Source of the DNA: Macrosoma leucophasiata
Lineage: Eukaryota; Arthropoda; Insecta; Lepidoptera; Hedylidae
Length of the DNA stretch: 64,000 nucleotides
Reading direction: 5' to 3'
NCBI GenBank assembly: GCA_036365455.1
Contig: JAWQUS010000004.1
Span: forward strand, 2,487,501 to 2,551,500
The notes under the pieces are model-generated. The model was not told where the DNA came from and made no database searches. It saw only the letters and a list, made by a program, of their open reading frames with translations. The translations under genes were made by a program, and so were the position numbers. Shown piece after piece: positions 43,882 to 54,495 of the stretch; the stretch's first letter is position 1; each line of letters opens with the position of its first letter.

Positions 43882-44236
43882 GTTTTCGTAGGTTTTCACG
43901 AGCTTCATACATTGTACAAATTAAACTTGCGGATTTTCTCGCGTATACATCACTCCCAAACTTCTTACACCCGACGTTTCGGTCGCTTTTTAGCTACTGT
44001 GATCACGGGCACACCAATTCGACGATGTTCAGCCTGGTCTTATATAGCTGAGACGGAACACAACCCTAGTGCGATGTAAACTACTAGTGGCGCCATCTAT
44101 CGAGAAATTACTGAAAACTACGTTGCCATGTCATGCTAGCGCCACCTGTTTCTGAGGCGTCTGGCATAACGGTCCGGATTCACGCAAAAATTACTAACCG
44201 TATCTCGTGGTTTTGCAGATTTACTAGTTTGGGATT

Positions 44237-44672
44237 TCAATTTGGATATAATTCCCAATTCGTCGACAAACGCCAACCATCCTCTCTATTGAAATTTGGA
44301 TGCTTTTTAATCTCAATAGCCTCCCTGACCATCCGTGGGATAGGACGATTTTCTTTTGATATTATCTGAACCTTATCAAAACGTATGTAGTGGTTGGGTT
44401 TGTCCGTTAGATGTTCACAAACTGCAGACTTTCCGGTTCGTTGGTGTTTGACATCGGCTATATGTTCTTTTACCCGGGTCAATACAGGCCTCCTTGTTTG
44501 TCCTATGTACGAAAGTCCGCAATCACACTCCAGTTTATAGATACCGGCATCCTGCAAAGGAATGTTACACTTTATAGGTCTTAAATACTGGTGTAGTTTC
44601 TTGTGAGGTTTGAAAATTGTCTTTATTGACGACTTTTTCAGTATGCTACCTATTTTATCCGTAACGCCCTTA
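44237..44672 (-). pseudogene. Penelope-like GIY-YIG endonuclease domain
   Basis: About 140 residues: GVTDKIGSILKKSSIKTIF, GIYKLECDCGLSYIGQTRR (the GIY and YIG motifs), VKEHIADVKHQRTGKSAVCE, then EAIEIKKHPNFNREDGW and a stop. This matches the C-terminal endonuclease that Penelope-like reverse transcriptases carry. The residues upstream of GVTDKIG in the open frame come from an inserted LINE tail, so the N-terminal protein is lost. Confidence 0.88.
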
Positions 44673-44674
44673 AC

Positions 44675-44850
44675 ATAAGATAAGATAAGATAAGAAACAT
44701 TTATTTGACACACAACGAGACACATAAAACAGACATAAAACGTAACAGGTAACAGAGAAAAGACAACACATTTTCTAAAAATTAATACATACCTATACAC
44801 GTAATATGTGTCTCACGGCTGCCAAAAAGGTGTCCTGTTCAGCAAATGTC
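44675..44850 (-). mobile_element. LINE 3' tail, second copy
   Basis: Inverse of the 11,781-11,951 insert, with the (ATAAG)n tail at its left end. A small palindrome GGTACCTT...AAGGTACC (44,852-44,874) sits at the 5' junction. Confidence 0.85.
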
Positions 44851-45109
44851 AGGTACCTTCATATAAAAGGTACCTGACGCTGGTTTTCAACAAAGACATA
44901 AGGTAGTAAGGCCGGTTGTCTTTCAACTGTTGGTGGTTCGTCGAAATTAGTGTGCCCGTGACCACGGTAGCTGGAAAGCGACTCAAACGTCGGGTGTAGG
45001 AAGTTTGGGAGTATTGTATACGCGAGAAAATGCTCAAGTTTAATTTCTACAATATTAATTTTGTTAAATTCTACACGGATTAATTGAATACGTTTATTTA
45101 TGTAAGTAA

Positions 45110-45340
45110 GCTCTACCACCCGTGAAATGAATGCGCATTTCACGGGTGGTAGAGCTTCAGTGACGGAGCTTGCGGGTGTATGCACCAACGCATTACCTAA
45201 TATACTTGTCGCTAAATGGCAGTGTTCAGCACTATCGTGTTCCGATCTGGGGGTAATGTACAGCCCTGTAATTTCTGGCACAGAGCCATAACACCTTAGG
45301 CCTCAGAAGTGGTAACGCATCTGCATTTTGACCATGGTCT
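45110..45340 (+). mobile_element. SINE-A copy with a palindromic head
   Basis: A 48-bp near-perfect palindrome (arms AGCTCTACCACCCGTGAAATG and inverse, 45,110-45,157) precedes the SINE body, so the head is present twice in opposite orientation. Confidence 0.8.
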
Positions 45341-45359
45341 TTGTGTCTTTATTTTTTTA

Positions 45360-45450
45360 TTATAATAATAATAAATAATAATGGCAACCCATTATACATC
45401 CCACTGCTGGGCACGAGTCTCTCTCCTTTTTGGAGGCTATAGGTATATGG
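45360..45450 (-). repeat. 3' end of the 5S-derived SINE family
   Basis: Minus strand: GGAGAGAGACTCGTGCCCAGC, AGTGGGATGTATAATGGGTT, GCCATTATT and AAT repeats, the same end as at 58,940-58,986. Confidence 0.65.
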
Positions 45451-45519
45451 GTGCTATTATAAGTAAGTACAATAATAATGTAGAGATTTGAACCAGTTTG
45501 AAAAAGATAAATACACAAT

Positions 45520-45715
45520 ATGGACCAAAGACCAAAACCAAGAACAAATGGTCCTATGCCTGTCGCCCAGACATTTAAATGTGTGCTTTCACGCACACGT
45601 TTAAATGTCTGGGTTGTTTATGCATTTTGAGAAAGTCATGGTATGAGTTTCGTAGTAATAGACGATTTTTGTAGTGTGCGCCGCAACCGGTGGGCCGAGT
45701 TTCTCTATGGTGGAT
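45520..45715. mobile_element. Element F relic with a palindrome
   Basis: GTAGTAATAGACGATTTTTG and a decayed GC-rich end (AACCGGTGGGCCGAGTTTCT). At 45,566-45,613 is the foldback CCCAGACATTTAAATGTGTG and its inverse. Confidence 0.6.
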
Positions 45716-46083
45716 GTGGAGTGGTAACGGACCTCTTTATATTTTGCTACTTTAATTATTTTACAATCTTAGTTTTTTGTCAGCAAAATAATCACATAAA
45801 ATAACAACAAACTTCATTTGTACTCATTCAGAAAGTAAAGGGAAAGCGCTGACCCATGACAGGATAACAAGTCAACTTCTAAACAGACAGGAAAATCAGA
45901 AGTTTCTTTGAACGTAACCTCATAATAAAGGTCCGTTTGTGTGTGTTTGGTTTACTTGGTAATCTTTTGGTTGCTTAGATTTTACTGTGGTGGGCGAATG
46001 ATGACGACGATTCATGAGATGAACGGCAAGATGAAAATACAATACTCGATTAATATTGCACATCGAGCCTCCGAAAGAGACGA
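45716..46083. other. Unannotated stretch
   Basis: No gene or repeat recognised; a frame at 45,920-46,126 (-) lacks a domain. Confidence 0.35.
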
Positions 46084-46246
46084 TCGGCTCGTTTCGACTT
46101 TGTAGAGCGTTATCTCTGCTGCACACTGCCTACGTAAGCACTGGCAGTCCGGTCAGTATTGGACAAAACTTGATCAAAATGGTCGGCAAACATCAAATAA
46201 GTACGGTGCGACAGAGATAACGCTCTATAGACACGAAATAAGCCGA
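46084..46246. mobile_element. MITE M, complete copy
   Basis: The ends TCGGCTCGTTTCGAC and its degenerate inverse GTGTCTATAGAGCG... to AAATAAGCCGA form ~40-bp inverted repeats including AGAGCGTTATCTCTG / AGAGATAACGCTCT. The right flank continues to AAGCTCGATGTGCAATATTT, uninterrupted. Confidence 0.65.
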
Positions 46247-46480
46247 AGTCTCCTTCCTAAGCTCGATGTGCAATATTTATTGTTGAGCACTGTAAACATT
46301 ATAGCATTCGTATTTTTATATATACTTTAATTTTACGTCCGTGATACCTCAAAACAGAATAAATCTGCTGCAAATTATAAGTAAGACCACAGATTAATAT
46401 TGTATGATACTGAAAATAATGATGATGATAAAAGTGGTCGTTCTGATGAACAAAAATGTTATGAAACAACTAAATATTTT

Positions 46481-47013
46481 TATTCTTAAAGAAAAATGGA
46501 AAGAAAAATTTGACTTCAGGCGAGACTCGAATTCGCGACCTACTGGGAATCTAGTCCAGCCGCTCTTCCAATTGAGCTACTGAACTAGATTCCCAGTAGG
46601 TCACGAGTTCGAGTCTCGCCTGAAGTCAAATTTTTCTTTCCATTTTTCTTTAAAAATAAAATATATTTCACAAGCATGTGTTAATGCGAAATAATATAAA
46701 AACAATTATTAAGGGTAAAAGCGACTTCTTTACGATATTCAATAAACTGAAAAGTCTATTATATCGGTTGCCTAACTAGCATAGTTGGTAATAGATGGCG
46801 CTACTGCTACCATAAAGCAATGCAATAGATGTGAAGGAAAGATTTGACAAATCGGGCAGGGCTTCAGTAGCTCAATTGGGAGAGCGGCTGGACTAGATTC
46901 CAGTAGGTCGCGAGTTCGAGTCTCGCCTGAAGTCAAATTTTTCTTTCCATTTTTCTTTAAAAATAAAATATATTTCACAAGCATGTGTAAATGCGAAATA
47001 ATATAAAAACAAT
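46481..47013. mobile_element. Composite SINE T1: inverted unit plus tandem unit
   Basis: Three pieces in a row: an inverted T1 half (to about 46,555), a T1 half in forward orientation (46,584-46,700), and a complete forward T1 unit (about 46,700-47,013) with tRNA-like head CAGTAGCTCAATTGGGAGAG. The block is bracketed by the same 13 bases AACTAAATATTTT (46,468-46,480 and 47,014-47,026), so it seems to have inserted as one. Confidence 0.85.
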
Positions 47014-47256
47014 AACTAAATATTTTGTACTAGTGCAATGAATGTAATATTCTCGTAGACTTTCACTCAGTGAAGATGCAGCTTTGTAGTGGTAAAAGAA
47101 TTTTTGAAATCTGTCCAGTAGAATTTGGGTGAAAACGTACAAACATACACACAAAAGAAATGTTTCCTCTTTAAAATATTAGGTAGTATAAAAGAGTAGA
47201 TAATATATTTAAAAATACATAAGTTACTCATAATCAAAGTGTACCGCCTTTTTATG

Positions 47257-47797
47257 GAAGGCCACACAAAACTGCGATGCGATGCGACGCCGCAGGGGCG
47301 GCTCTAGCTGGTGTAGCGCCCGTGTGCAATGAAACCCTAGCGCCCCCCGCGGCTATAACTTTTCCGTCGTAACAGGAGCGCCGCGGCGCTCCCTGAGACG
47401 GCGGCGCCCGCGTGCATTGCACACTCTGCACTATAGGCACACCGCTGACACTCCGCCAAAATTCCATACAAACGCTTAATTTGGTTTCTATTACACAGAC
47501 ATCAATCAGTGACGTGTATTTACACGTGCACCTGTGTGCGTAGCACGTACAAAATTCCAACCATCACCCATAAGAGGGGAAGGGGTTGAGTGATGCGAGC
47601 AAATCGGGCGGGGACGTCGAAGTGTCCATTCTATACGTAGTATTATATTCTCTGCTATAGGTTAAGCCGCCCCTACATTGACGCATCGCAGAAATTTACG
47701 ATACGATTTGCTGCGATGCGATTTAGTTGACCATACTTTCAATGTCAGATGAAATCGCATTGGAGCAATTCGCATCGCAAGTTTTGTGTGGACGCTC
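47257..47797. mobile_element. Element G, copy 2, carrying a hAT-like insertion
   Basis: Left end GGCCACACAAAACTGCGATG and right end CGCATCGCAAGTTTTGTGTG, then GACGCTC. The interior is occupied by the 47,293-47,675 element. Confidence 0.65.
47293..47675. mobile_element. hAT-like element I inside element G
   Basis: Ends CAGGGGCGGCTCTAG and AGCCGCCCCTA. The body from about 47,440 to 47,660 is the inverse of the interior of element F (for example CACCTGTGTGCGTAGCACGT). No transposase. The target duplication is not clear. Confidence 0.65.
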
Positions 47798-48011
47798 TAT
47801 CCCCTTTAGAGAATACAGGCGTTGAGTTTGTTTTACGAAGTAGCCAAGTCCCGCCGCACCTCGATAAATGTAACCGAGGGGATTATTAACATGCAGCCGC
47901 CAAACGATCTTAAAGTTTTTATAACCGTAATCTGTAACATTGTCTGGTATTCTGATAACAGTTTAACATTCTTATAAATAACGCAATTTTTTATGAGTTG
48001 GAGTGTTTTAT
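47798..48011. other. Unannotated stretch
   Basis: Nothing recognised. Confidence 0.3.
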
Positions 48012-48295
48012 ATATTTTTTTATTGTAAGGAAGGTAGCAATCAAGCATGCAGCTCACATTGATGTTGAGTGATGACTGCAGCCTTAAGACATCTACATAA
48101 AAACTAGAGGTCAAAATGCAGATGCGTTGCCACCCCTGAGACCTAAGTTGTTATGTCTCTGTGATAGTTATTACTGGGCCATACATTACCATCTAACCGG
48201 AACATGATAGTGCTGTACACTACCATTTGGCGGCAGATAGAGGTTATGCAGTGGTGTCTACGCCCATGAGCTCTGTCACTAGAGCTCTACCACCA
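48012..48295 (-). mobile_element. SINE-B copy, full length
   Basis: Ends CTCTACCACCAGT with subfamily-B signatures (GACCTAAGTTGTTATGTC, ATAGTTATTACTGGGCC). The best complete B reference in the window. Confidence 0.85.
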
Positions 48296-48465
48296 GTGCA
48301 AGACTTGATAATTTTACTATTGTTTATAATCATCAAGTCACGGCAGTGAAATTCAGCAGCTACTGTAAGTTTAAACTTTTCAATTTGTTTTTTTTAATAA
48401 GTGGCAAAGTAGAATCACAGTCTAAAGAAAACGAACGTGTTAATTAGTAGTATTCTACATATATA

Positions 48466-49067
48466 CAAAAGAGTTGTTGCAAAAATGTATGGAATGTATT
48501 GTACATGGCCATGTATTGTACACAATATCATTAAGTTGCGCAAAATCAATATAAAAACGTTTTTTTTACTGCATATTTTCACTTATTTAGCTTTGTTTGC
48601 AGTTACAGAACATTATTTGCAGTTAGAATTGCAACTCAAAAACAACATGGCGAATATTGCGGGCAATGTCATTTTGACATTTTAATTTTTTTAATAGATT
48701 TTTTGATTATATAGTACTTGGAGAAAAAAAAAAAGTAGTATTTTCTAAATACTATCAAAATCGATTTTATGTGTTTATACTATACTAATCGATTCGATAC
48801 ATCGTTTTTTTGATAATATGTGATGCACTAGTAAGATACAGATAGCATTAGTTTTGTTTCATCTACATAGGTATTATCCCAAACGTCGGCTGTATCGCCG
48901 CCATGTTGAACATGGTTGAAAATGATAAAATCGTTTAAATTAAATGTGGTGGTAACATTAAAATTTATTCTTGAACAAATTAATTGTATTTTTTTCAGAT
49001 TCTTCTTTAATTTACCCATTTTTTGAGGACATGTACGAACCAGAGCCGAGCTCGCAACATCTCCTTT
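48466..49067. mobile_element. MITE family E, copy 2
   Basis: The right end GCAACATCTCCTTT is intact; the left end is decayed (GAGTTGTTGCAAAAATG). It is longer than copy 1 because of an insertion near 48,730-48,890. Confidence 0.7.
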
Positions 49068-49433
49068 GTTCATTTCAAGACACATTAAATCGCTAATTTG
49101 TTCAGTTAAATGCCTTAAATTTTATTTTCAATTATTCCTCAACCCGTCGACAATAACGCCGACAAATAAATAAAAGCAACAAGGGATCATTGAAAACTGT
49201 TGTAAAATCAAATAAGAATGAACGGGTACACCTCAGGAGCGATAAAACAAAATATAACAGAGCTAGAATACTCGTTTTATAGTCAGTTTACGCTTCGAGG
49301 TAAACTCAACAAAATATTTATTGGATTTACGACGCGCCGTCAAACGGCAGTAAATGTGGCTGGGCTTTTTTAGCTGCAATTATATCGCTAGTTGCTTGTG
49401 AGTGCTGGTAGTACATTTAAAAATCGCCAATTT
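49068..49433. other. Unannotated stretch
   Basis: Nothing coding recognised. Confidence 0.35.
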
Positions 49434-49794
49434 ACTGGTGGTAGAGCTCCAGTGACGGAGCTCGCGGGCGTAGGTACCACCGCATTACCTAATATACTTG
49501 CCGCTAATGGTAGTAGTAAAGTAGTAAGTAGTGTTCAGCACTATCGTGTTCCGGTCAGGTGGTAATATACGTCGCTGTAATTTCCGGTACAGAGGCATAA
49601 TACCTTAGGCCTCAGGAGTGGTAACGCATCTGCATATCTGCATTTTGACCTTGGTCTTTGTGTGGGTGTCTATAGGCTGCAGTCATCACATAGGAACACG
49701 ATAGTACTGAAAACTAGCATTTAGCGGCAAGTATATTATGTAATGCGGTGGTACCTACCCCCGCGAGCTCCGTTACTGGAGCTCTACCACCATT
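49434..49794. mobile_element. Inverted pair of SINE-A copies
   Basis: A plus copy (49,434-49,690) runs directly into a minus-strand head (49,691-49,794, ending GAGCTCTACCACCATT). The plus copy also has a small local duplication (GTAGTAAAGTAGTAAGTAGTG). Confidence 0.8.
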
Positions 49795-50104
49795 AAACGT
49801 CACTGTCACATTACTATCTCCTTTTAAAAATATATACAGTTGCGTACAATTTTTCAAACCACTATCAGATAAACGTCAACTCAGTGCCCCAGGATACTGG
49901 AAAGCGATCAAAACATTATTGTATTAGTTTATATTCATCTCGCGTACCTCATGAGGGACATATTCGTAAACATAGTTTTATTTAAACAACTCTAAAAAGG
50001 AAGACTTTATCAATGGATCGAAATCTTTTATACTTACCCCTAAAGCCCTGGAATGCTTAAACTGACTCATTGAAAAGGTTTTATGTACGTATGTATGTAC
50101 CTTC

Positions 50105-50240
50105 ACGCCAAATACCTCATGGGGCAGGCAGAGAGTGCAGATTGGTGACACCGACCAGATATTCCGGTCCTGGCATGCCTCCCGTGCTTCTTTTACATCT
50201 ACATTAATCATTATCTTCATAAATGCACATCGTTTCAAGA
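50105..50240 (-). pseudogene. LINE reverse transcriptase end (same family as 7,979-8,721)
   Basis: Minus-strand peptide MKIMINVDVKEAREACQDRN parallels MKVDEAREVCQNRD in the larger relic. Very short. Confidence 0.65.
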
Positions 50241-50491
50241 CAATCTATGTCTTGGCATGTCAGCAAATGTCAGCTCACTGCCTCGAAAGCGATCCAAAAC
50301 ATTATCGTTTTAGTTTGTATTCATCTCGCGTACCTCATGAGGGACATATCCGTAAACATCGTTTTATTTAAACAACTTTAATAGGGAAGACTTTATCAAT
50401 AGGTCGAAATCTTTTATGTGTAACTTCTCAAAGTGCTGTGAAATAACTGGACTGATTGGTATTGATATAAAGAAGATGTGTTCATAATCAT

Positions 50492-50645
50492 CATTTCAGC
50501 CAAAAGACGTCCGCTGCTGAACAAAGGCCTTTCCCAAAGATTGCCACAACGAACGGTCCCGGGCTGCCTTCATCCAGCGATTGCCCGCGACCTTCACCAG
50601 GTCGTCGGTACTCCTCGTGAGGGGCCTGTCTACGCTTCGTCTTCG
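50492..50645 (-). repeat. RTE LINE 3' end fragment
   Basis: Minus strand AAAGGCCTTTGTTCAGCAGC, GGACGTCTTTTGGCTGAAAT, preceded by a decayed coding end (GACGAAGCGTAGACAGGCCC). Confidence 0.65.
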
Positions 50646-50764
50646 TGTTCATAATGTGTTCTTAGAAAAAATGGTAATGTTAATGTAGGGCCCCGCAATT
50701 TCTAAACAAACTACTATATTTGTTAAGATTTTGTATTTGCACCTTCCACATTGTTGTTCCACTA

Positions 50765-50856
50765 CCGAAAGCTTGACTGTCAGAGAATGCCTTGTGGTAT
50801 TAAGGTAAGCATGCCTTATGTAATGAGTGTATTAAAGTGTAAATAAATAAATAACA
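50765..50856 (+). repeat. LINE 3' tail
   Basis: GAATGCCTTGTGGTATTAAG to TAAATAAATAAATAA; a sister tail is at 58,100. Another AATAAATAAA tail ends near 51,112. Confidence 0.6.
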
Positions 50857-50864
50857 AAACAACC

Positions 50865-50985
50865 GGGGGTGGAAACGTATCTCCATTTTGAACTTAGATT
50901 TTTGTGTAGATGTCTTCAGCTTATATGCAATTACCATCCTTGTTAACTACTTGTTTGCTACCATCAAAACCTAACCCTTATTCCT
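50865..50985 (+). mobile_element. SINE-B relic
   Basis: GGGGGTGGAAACGTATCTCC, TTTTTGTGTAGATGTC and ACTTGTTTGCTACCATC. Confidence 0.55.
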
Positions 50986-51332
50986 AATTTCCTAACTTCT
51001 CGAATTGTTTTTATTTAATTGTCTCACGTTATTGTAATTTTGTATTTTGCACATTATCGCATTGGGTGCTCCTGTAATGATAATAGTGTTTTTTGATAAA
51101 TAAATAAACGTTACCAAAATATTTTCAGTAGCGTATAATTTTTTAAACTGCTCTTAGACAAATGTCATCTCTGCACTGAACAGCCAGGATACTCCAAAGC
51201 GATCAAAACATTATCGCTCTAGTTTATATTCATCTCGCGTACCTCACGAGGGACATATCCCTATAGATAGTTTTATTTAAACAACTCTAAAAGGGAGGAC
51301 TTTGTCAATAGGTCAAAATCTTTTGTATGTCC

Positions 51333-52015
51333 GTACTCATATATATATCATCTGTCCCAATGGTAGTAGTATCCATTGTTTAAAAAGAAAAACCACATGG
51401 AAGCAGCTCGGGGATTTCTGCTAACCCAAGTTATTGAATAAACATTACGTAGTTTTTTTTTTCAATAATGAGTGCTTTTTTATCTATTGCGTCCATACTC
51501 CATAGAGGGTAAAAATGACTCATTAAATAAAACACGAAACTTATGTTTGAATTTCGAATATCAATATTAGGATTTTAAAACCTCTTATTATGCAATATAA
51601 AACGATATTAAATATTTTATTTTTAAATATACAGAATTCGTTAAAATTCTTACAAAACATAAACTTGCAAGGTGTTTCGATTTTTTTGATGAGAAGTGTA
51701 TGTTTTTTTTTCGAATTATGCTAAAAAATTGCCTCGTAGTTTCGGAAATAAACGAACGGGTAACAATTTTTTTTTGTATACCTAAAACATTATGTTACCC
51801 TTTCTTATATCCTAATTGCCCTAAAATTTGGAATACCAAAGCAACTAAAGTGATAGTAAACTTTCATAGTTTGATTCATGATGATAGATTGCAGCGGCCG
51901 TCGGAAATAAGATAACAGTTTTGTTTGTAGCCATCTGCATTTGTCTCCATTAACTGAAATGATAAGGGTAATTAATAATGTTAAATTAACTACACGTGCG
52001 AGCTTTAAATTGGAA
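51333..52015. other. AT-rich stretch without features
   Basis: No gene. The frame 51,700-51,915 has no domain. Confidence 0.35.
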
Positions 52016-52190
52016 CATAGAGCAACACGGGCCACCGGCCGCGGCGGACCGGAGGGGAGTAGCCATAGAGTTCATTACCGATGCAAAACAGCCTGTCATT
52101 TTTTGCGGGGGGAAATACGTGTGACACACACACACACTTCAAAAATCGTCTATTACTACGAAACTCACACCTTGACTTTAACAAAATATA
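52016..52190. mobile_element. Element F fragment (one end)
   Basis: CATAGAGCAACACGGGCCAC to AACTCACACC is the inverse of the right end of the 25,169 copy. Confidence 0.8.
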
Positions 52191-52757
52191 GTATGTTCTT
52201 AGGTTTTTGCGAGCTGCACTCATTGAAATAAAACTAGTTTTCGGATTTATCTCGCGTATATTAAACTAAAATGATTATTTAAAATCAAACCCGACGTTTC
52301 GGTCGCTTTTCAGCTTCCGTGGTCTCGGGCCGACTAAGGTGGTAATCGTCTGACAGCAGTTTGAAAAATTATTATGTGCAGCTACCTCCATCTATTTCGC
52401 AAAAGTCTTGCGTAGCGTTCAGGATTAACACAAAAGTTACTAATTGTATCTTGAGGTCTTACAGACTGTTGCGGTTGGGCTTTTATTCTACTGAGTATTG
52501 GATCCCATGTTGGTGACAGTCGCCAACCATCTTCTCTTTTGAAATTTGGATGTTTTTAATCTCAATAGCCTCGCGAACCATTCTTGGAATTGGTCTGTGT
52601 TCTGTGGCGAGTATTCGAATTTGATCAAACCGAATATAATGAGTTGGTTTGTCCGCTATGTGATCACAGACTGCAGACCTCCCTGCTCTACGGTGTTTGA
52701 CATCAGCAATATGTTCTTTAATTCTGGTAAAACCGCTCTCTTTGTTTGGCCTAGCGA
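52191..52757 (-). pseudogene. Penelope-like element relic
   Basis: Minus strand: a decayed GIY-YIG C-terminus (52,500-52,750; compare AATTTGGATGTTTTTAATCTC with the first copy), then a terminal sequence with GCTGAAAAGCGACCGAAACG and GTCGGGT. It is 5'-truncated and frame-broken. Confidence 0.75.
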
Positions 52758-53147
52758 TCTACTCGGTTAAGCGATACGGGCGCGGTCGGGTGTGTGATAG
52801 GTGACTGCTAGTGGAAAATTAAAATGCGCGTTTCCGTGCTTCGGAGGGCACGTTAAGCCGTTGGTCCCGGTTGCTATAAATAGATAGCAGTCGTTAAACC
52901 TTGAGGCCGACCGTCCAACTCAAATGCTTTCGTTTAGACAGCATTTTATCAGTTTCACCTAACTTTTTCCTGCAAGTGTTTTCTTTCGCCGGTATATACT
53001 TAAAAGCAAAATGTTTTAGTAGGCGGTACGAAACGGACAAGGTAACGTCCTAATTTCAGTTAGGCGGTCGGCCTTCTTGTCGGAAGCCTTATATGCAGTT
53101 TGAAAACATTCGACAGAGGGTTGGCCACTACTGGACAAAGGCCTCCC
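52758..53147 (+). mobile_element. 5S-rRNA-derived SINE, diverged copy
   Basis: GATCTACTCGGTTAAGCGAT, ACGGGCGCGGTCGGG and GATAGGTGACTGC correspond to the internal region of 5S rRNA. Then the core GCACGTTAAGCCGTTGGTCC / CGGTTGCTAT and a tail with CCACTACTGGACAAAGGCC. A 170-bp stretch (about 52,910-53,085) is not in the 58,638 copy. Confidence 0.75.
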
Positions 53148-53316
53148 TCAACGAATCAATAATAAGATATGTTCTTAGGTTTTCGCGAGCTACACTCATT
53201 GAAATAAAACTATTTTTACGGATTTATCTCGCGTATATTAAACTAAAATCGGTATTTTAAAATATACGCGAGATAAATCCGTAAAAATAGTTTTATTTCA
53301 ACGAATCAATAATAAG
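53148..53316. mobile_element. Folded Penelope-type terminal fragment with 19-bp target duplication
   Basis: A 131-bp insert (53,167-53,297) whose two arms (TTTTTACGGATTTATCTCGC and inverse) match the terminal sequence of the 52,195 relic. It is flanked by 19 bases TCAACGAATCAATAATAAG on both sides. Confidence 0.85.
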
Positions 53317-53332
53317 TAAAAAAATATATTTT

Positions 53333-53635
53333 ACTCGTGGTAGAGCTCCAGTGACGGAGCTCGTGGGCGTAGGCACCACCGCATTACCTAATATACTTGC
53401 CACTAAATGGTAGTGTTCAGGACTATCGTGTTCCGGTCACCTGACCGGACATACATTACCACCTGGTAATGTACGGCTCTGTAATTTCTGGCACAGAGGT
53501 ATAACACCTTGGGCCTCAGGAGTGGTAACGCATCTGCATTTAAACCTTGGTCTTTGTGTGGGTGTCTTTAAGCTGCAGTCATCACTTAACATCAATGTGG
53601 ACTGAATGCTTGTTTGCCATTTCCATTACATAAAA
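53333..53635 (+). mobile_element. SINE-A copy with local inverted duplication
   Basis: Starts ACTCGTGGTAGAGCTCC. In the middle GTTCCGGTCA is followed by CCTGACCGGACATACATTAC, an inverted copy of the neighbouring sequence, before normal sequence resumes. Confidence 0.85.
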
Positions 53636-54242
53636 TAATAAAGCAAAATATTTAAAGAAATTACATATATATATTACATATAAACAGACTCACTTGAATC
53701 GGTTAACATTTCGTTTTTAGATTCCTCCTACATTAAGTATTAAGTGAAGACAAAATATATTTTAGAATGTGACTCCCTTGAGGTATTAAATAAGATTTCA
53801 TAGACAATTTTTTATTATTCATAATATGATAATCTCAACGATATGTAGATTAACATTATTGCCAAATGTATGAAAAATTCTGCTTTCAAAGAACGGATTA
53901 ATGTCATTATAGGAAGGCATTAAGGTAACCACAAGATATGATTGTATGAGGTACTGAAACAAAATATGAATTATATAATAAACGTTCATTGAAAAAACAA
54001 TAAATGAGTAACTTTACTTCACACCTGTATTCTTTGAAGGTGTAGGCAAAGGTTAATGCATGCATATATAATCAGCCACTGTTCGCTCGTAACATTACCT
54101 TCCATAGGGAAGATGGCCGCTATGATGACAATCGCCTATACCTATCGCTGACACCTGTGAAAATAATAGAAAACCAAACATCTTTAAGATCTTATTTTTC
54201 GTATCAAATCTAACCTTTCAATGTTCTCTAATCTATATATTA
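53636..54242. other. AT-rich stretch with a T3 scrap
   Basis: 54,010-54,080 (CACACCTGTATTCTTTGAAG) is a decayed SINE T3 end. No gene. Confidence 0.4.
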
Positions 54243-54332
54243 TTTAAAAGTCAATTACGTTTCGTTTGTCTCGCTAAAATTCGAGAACGGCTCAACCGAT
54301 TTGGTTTTTGGTTATTTTTGGAGAGCCCGGCA
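54243..54332 (-). repeat. Repeat P fragment
   Basis: GTCTCGCTAAAATTCGAGAA and CGGCTCAACCGATTTGG match the 3' end of family P, inverted. Confidence 0.55.
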
Positions 54333-54345
54333 CCGGGGTGGCCTA

Positions 54346-54495
54346 ATGTATGGCCCAGTAATAACTATCACAGAGACATAACAACTTAGGTCTCAAGAGT
54401 GGCAACGCATCTGCATTCTGACCTCTGACTTTTGTGTAGACGTCTATAGGCTGCAGTCATCACGTAACACACCTTCTTCACATACAAAAAAATAT
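54346..54495 (+). mobile_element. SINE-B fragment
   Basis: ATGTATGGCCCAGTAATAAC to GCAGTCATCACGTAACAC, then a short A-rich end. Confidence 0.75.

Larger units (their letters stand above)
43882..45052 (-). mobile_element. Penelope-like element, truncated, with inverted terminal fragment
   Basis: Minus strand: a GIY-YIG coding segment, then a 3' terminal sequence (43,890-44,040) with the minus-strand phrase CGACCGAAACGTCGGGTG. At 44,930-45,040 the same terminal sequence occurs inverted (GCGACTCAAACGTCGGGTG). Such mixed-orientation terminal pieces are typical of Penelope-like insertions. The reverse transcriptase part is missing. A LINE tail interrupts it. Confidence 0.8.
49835..51332. repeat. 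Three direct repeats of about 200 bp separated by retroelements
   Basis: Units at about 49,835-50,037, 50,262-50,420 and 51,119-51,332 share CATTATCG, GTTTATATTCATCTCGCGTA and CCTCATGAGGGACATAT, then GACTTTATCAATAGGTC. LINE and SINE fragments fill the gaps. It looks like an old tandem array later invaded, or repeated insertions of one element. Confidence 0.75.

Noticed and set aside
44237..44800. Full 187-codon GIY-YIG host gene
   Set aside because: The first ~45 residues come from a LINE tail and the rest is the Penelope-like C-terminus.
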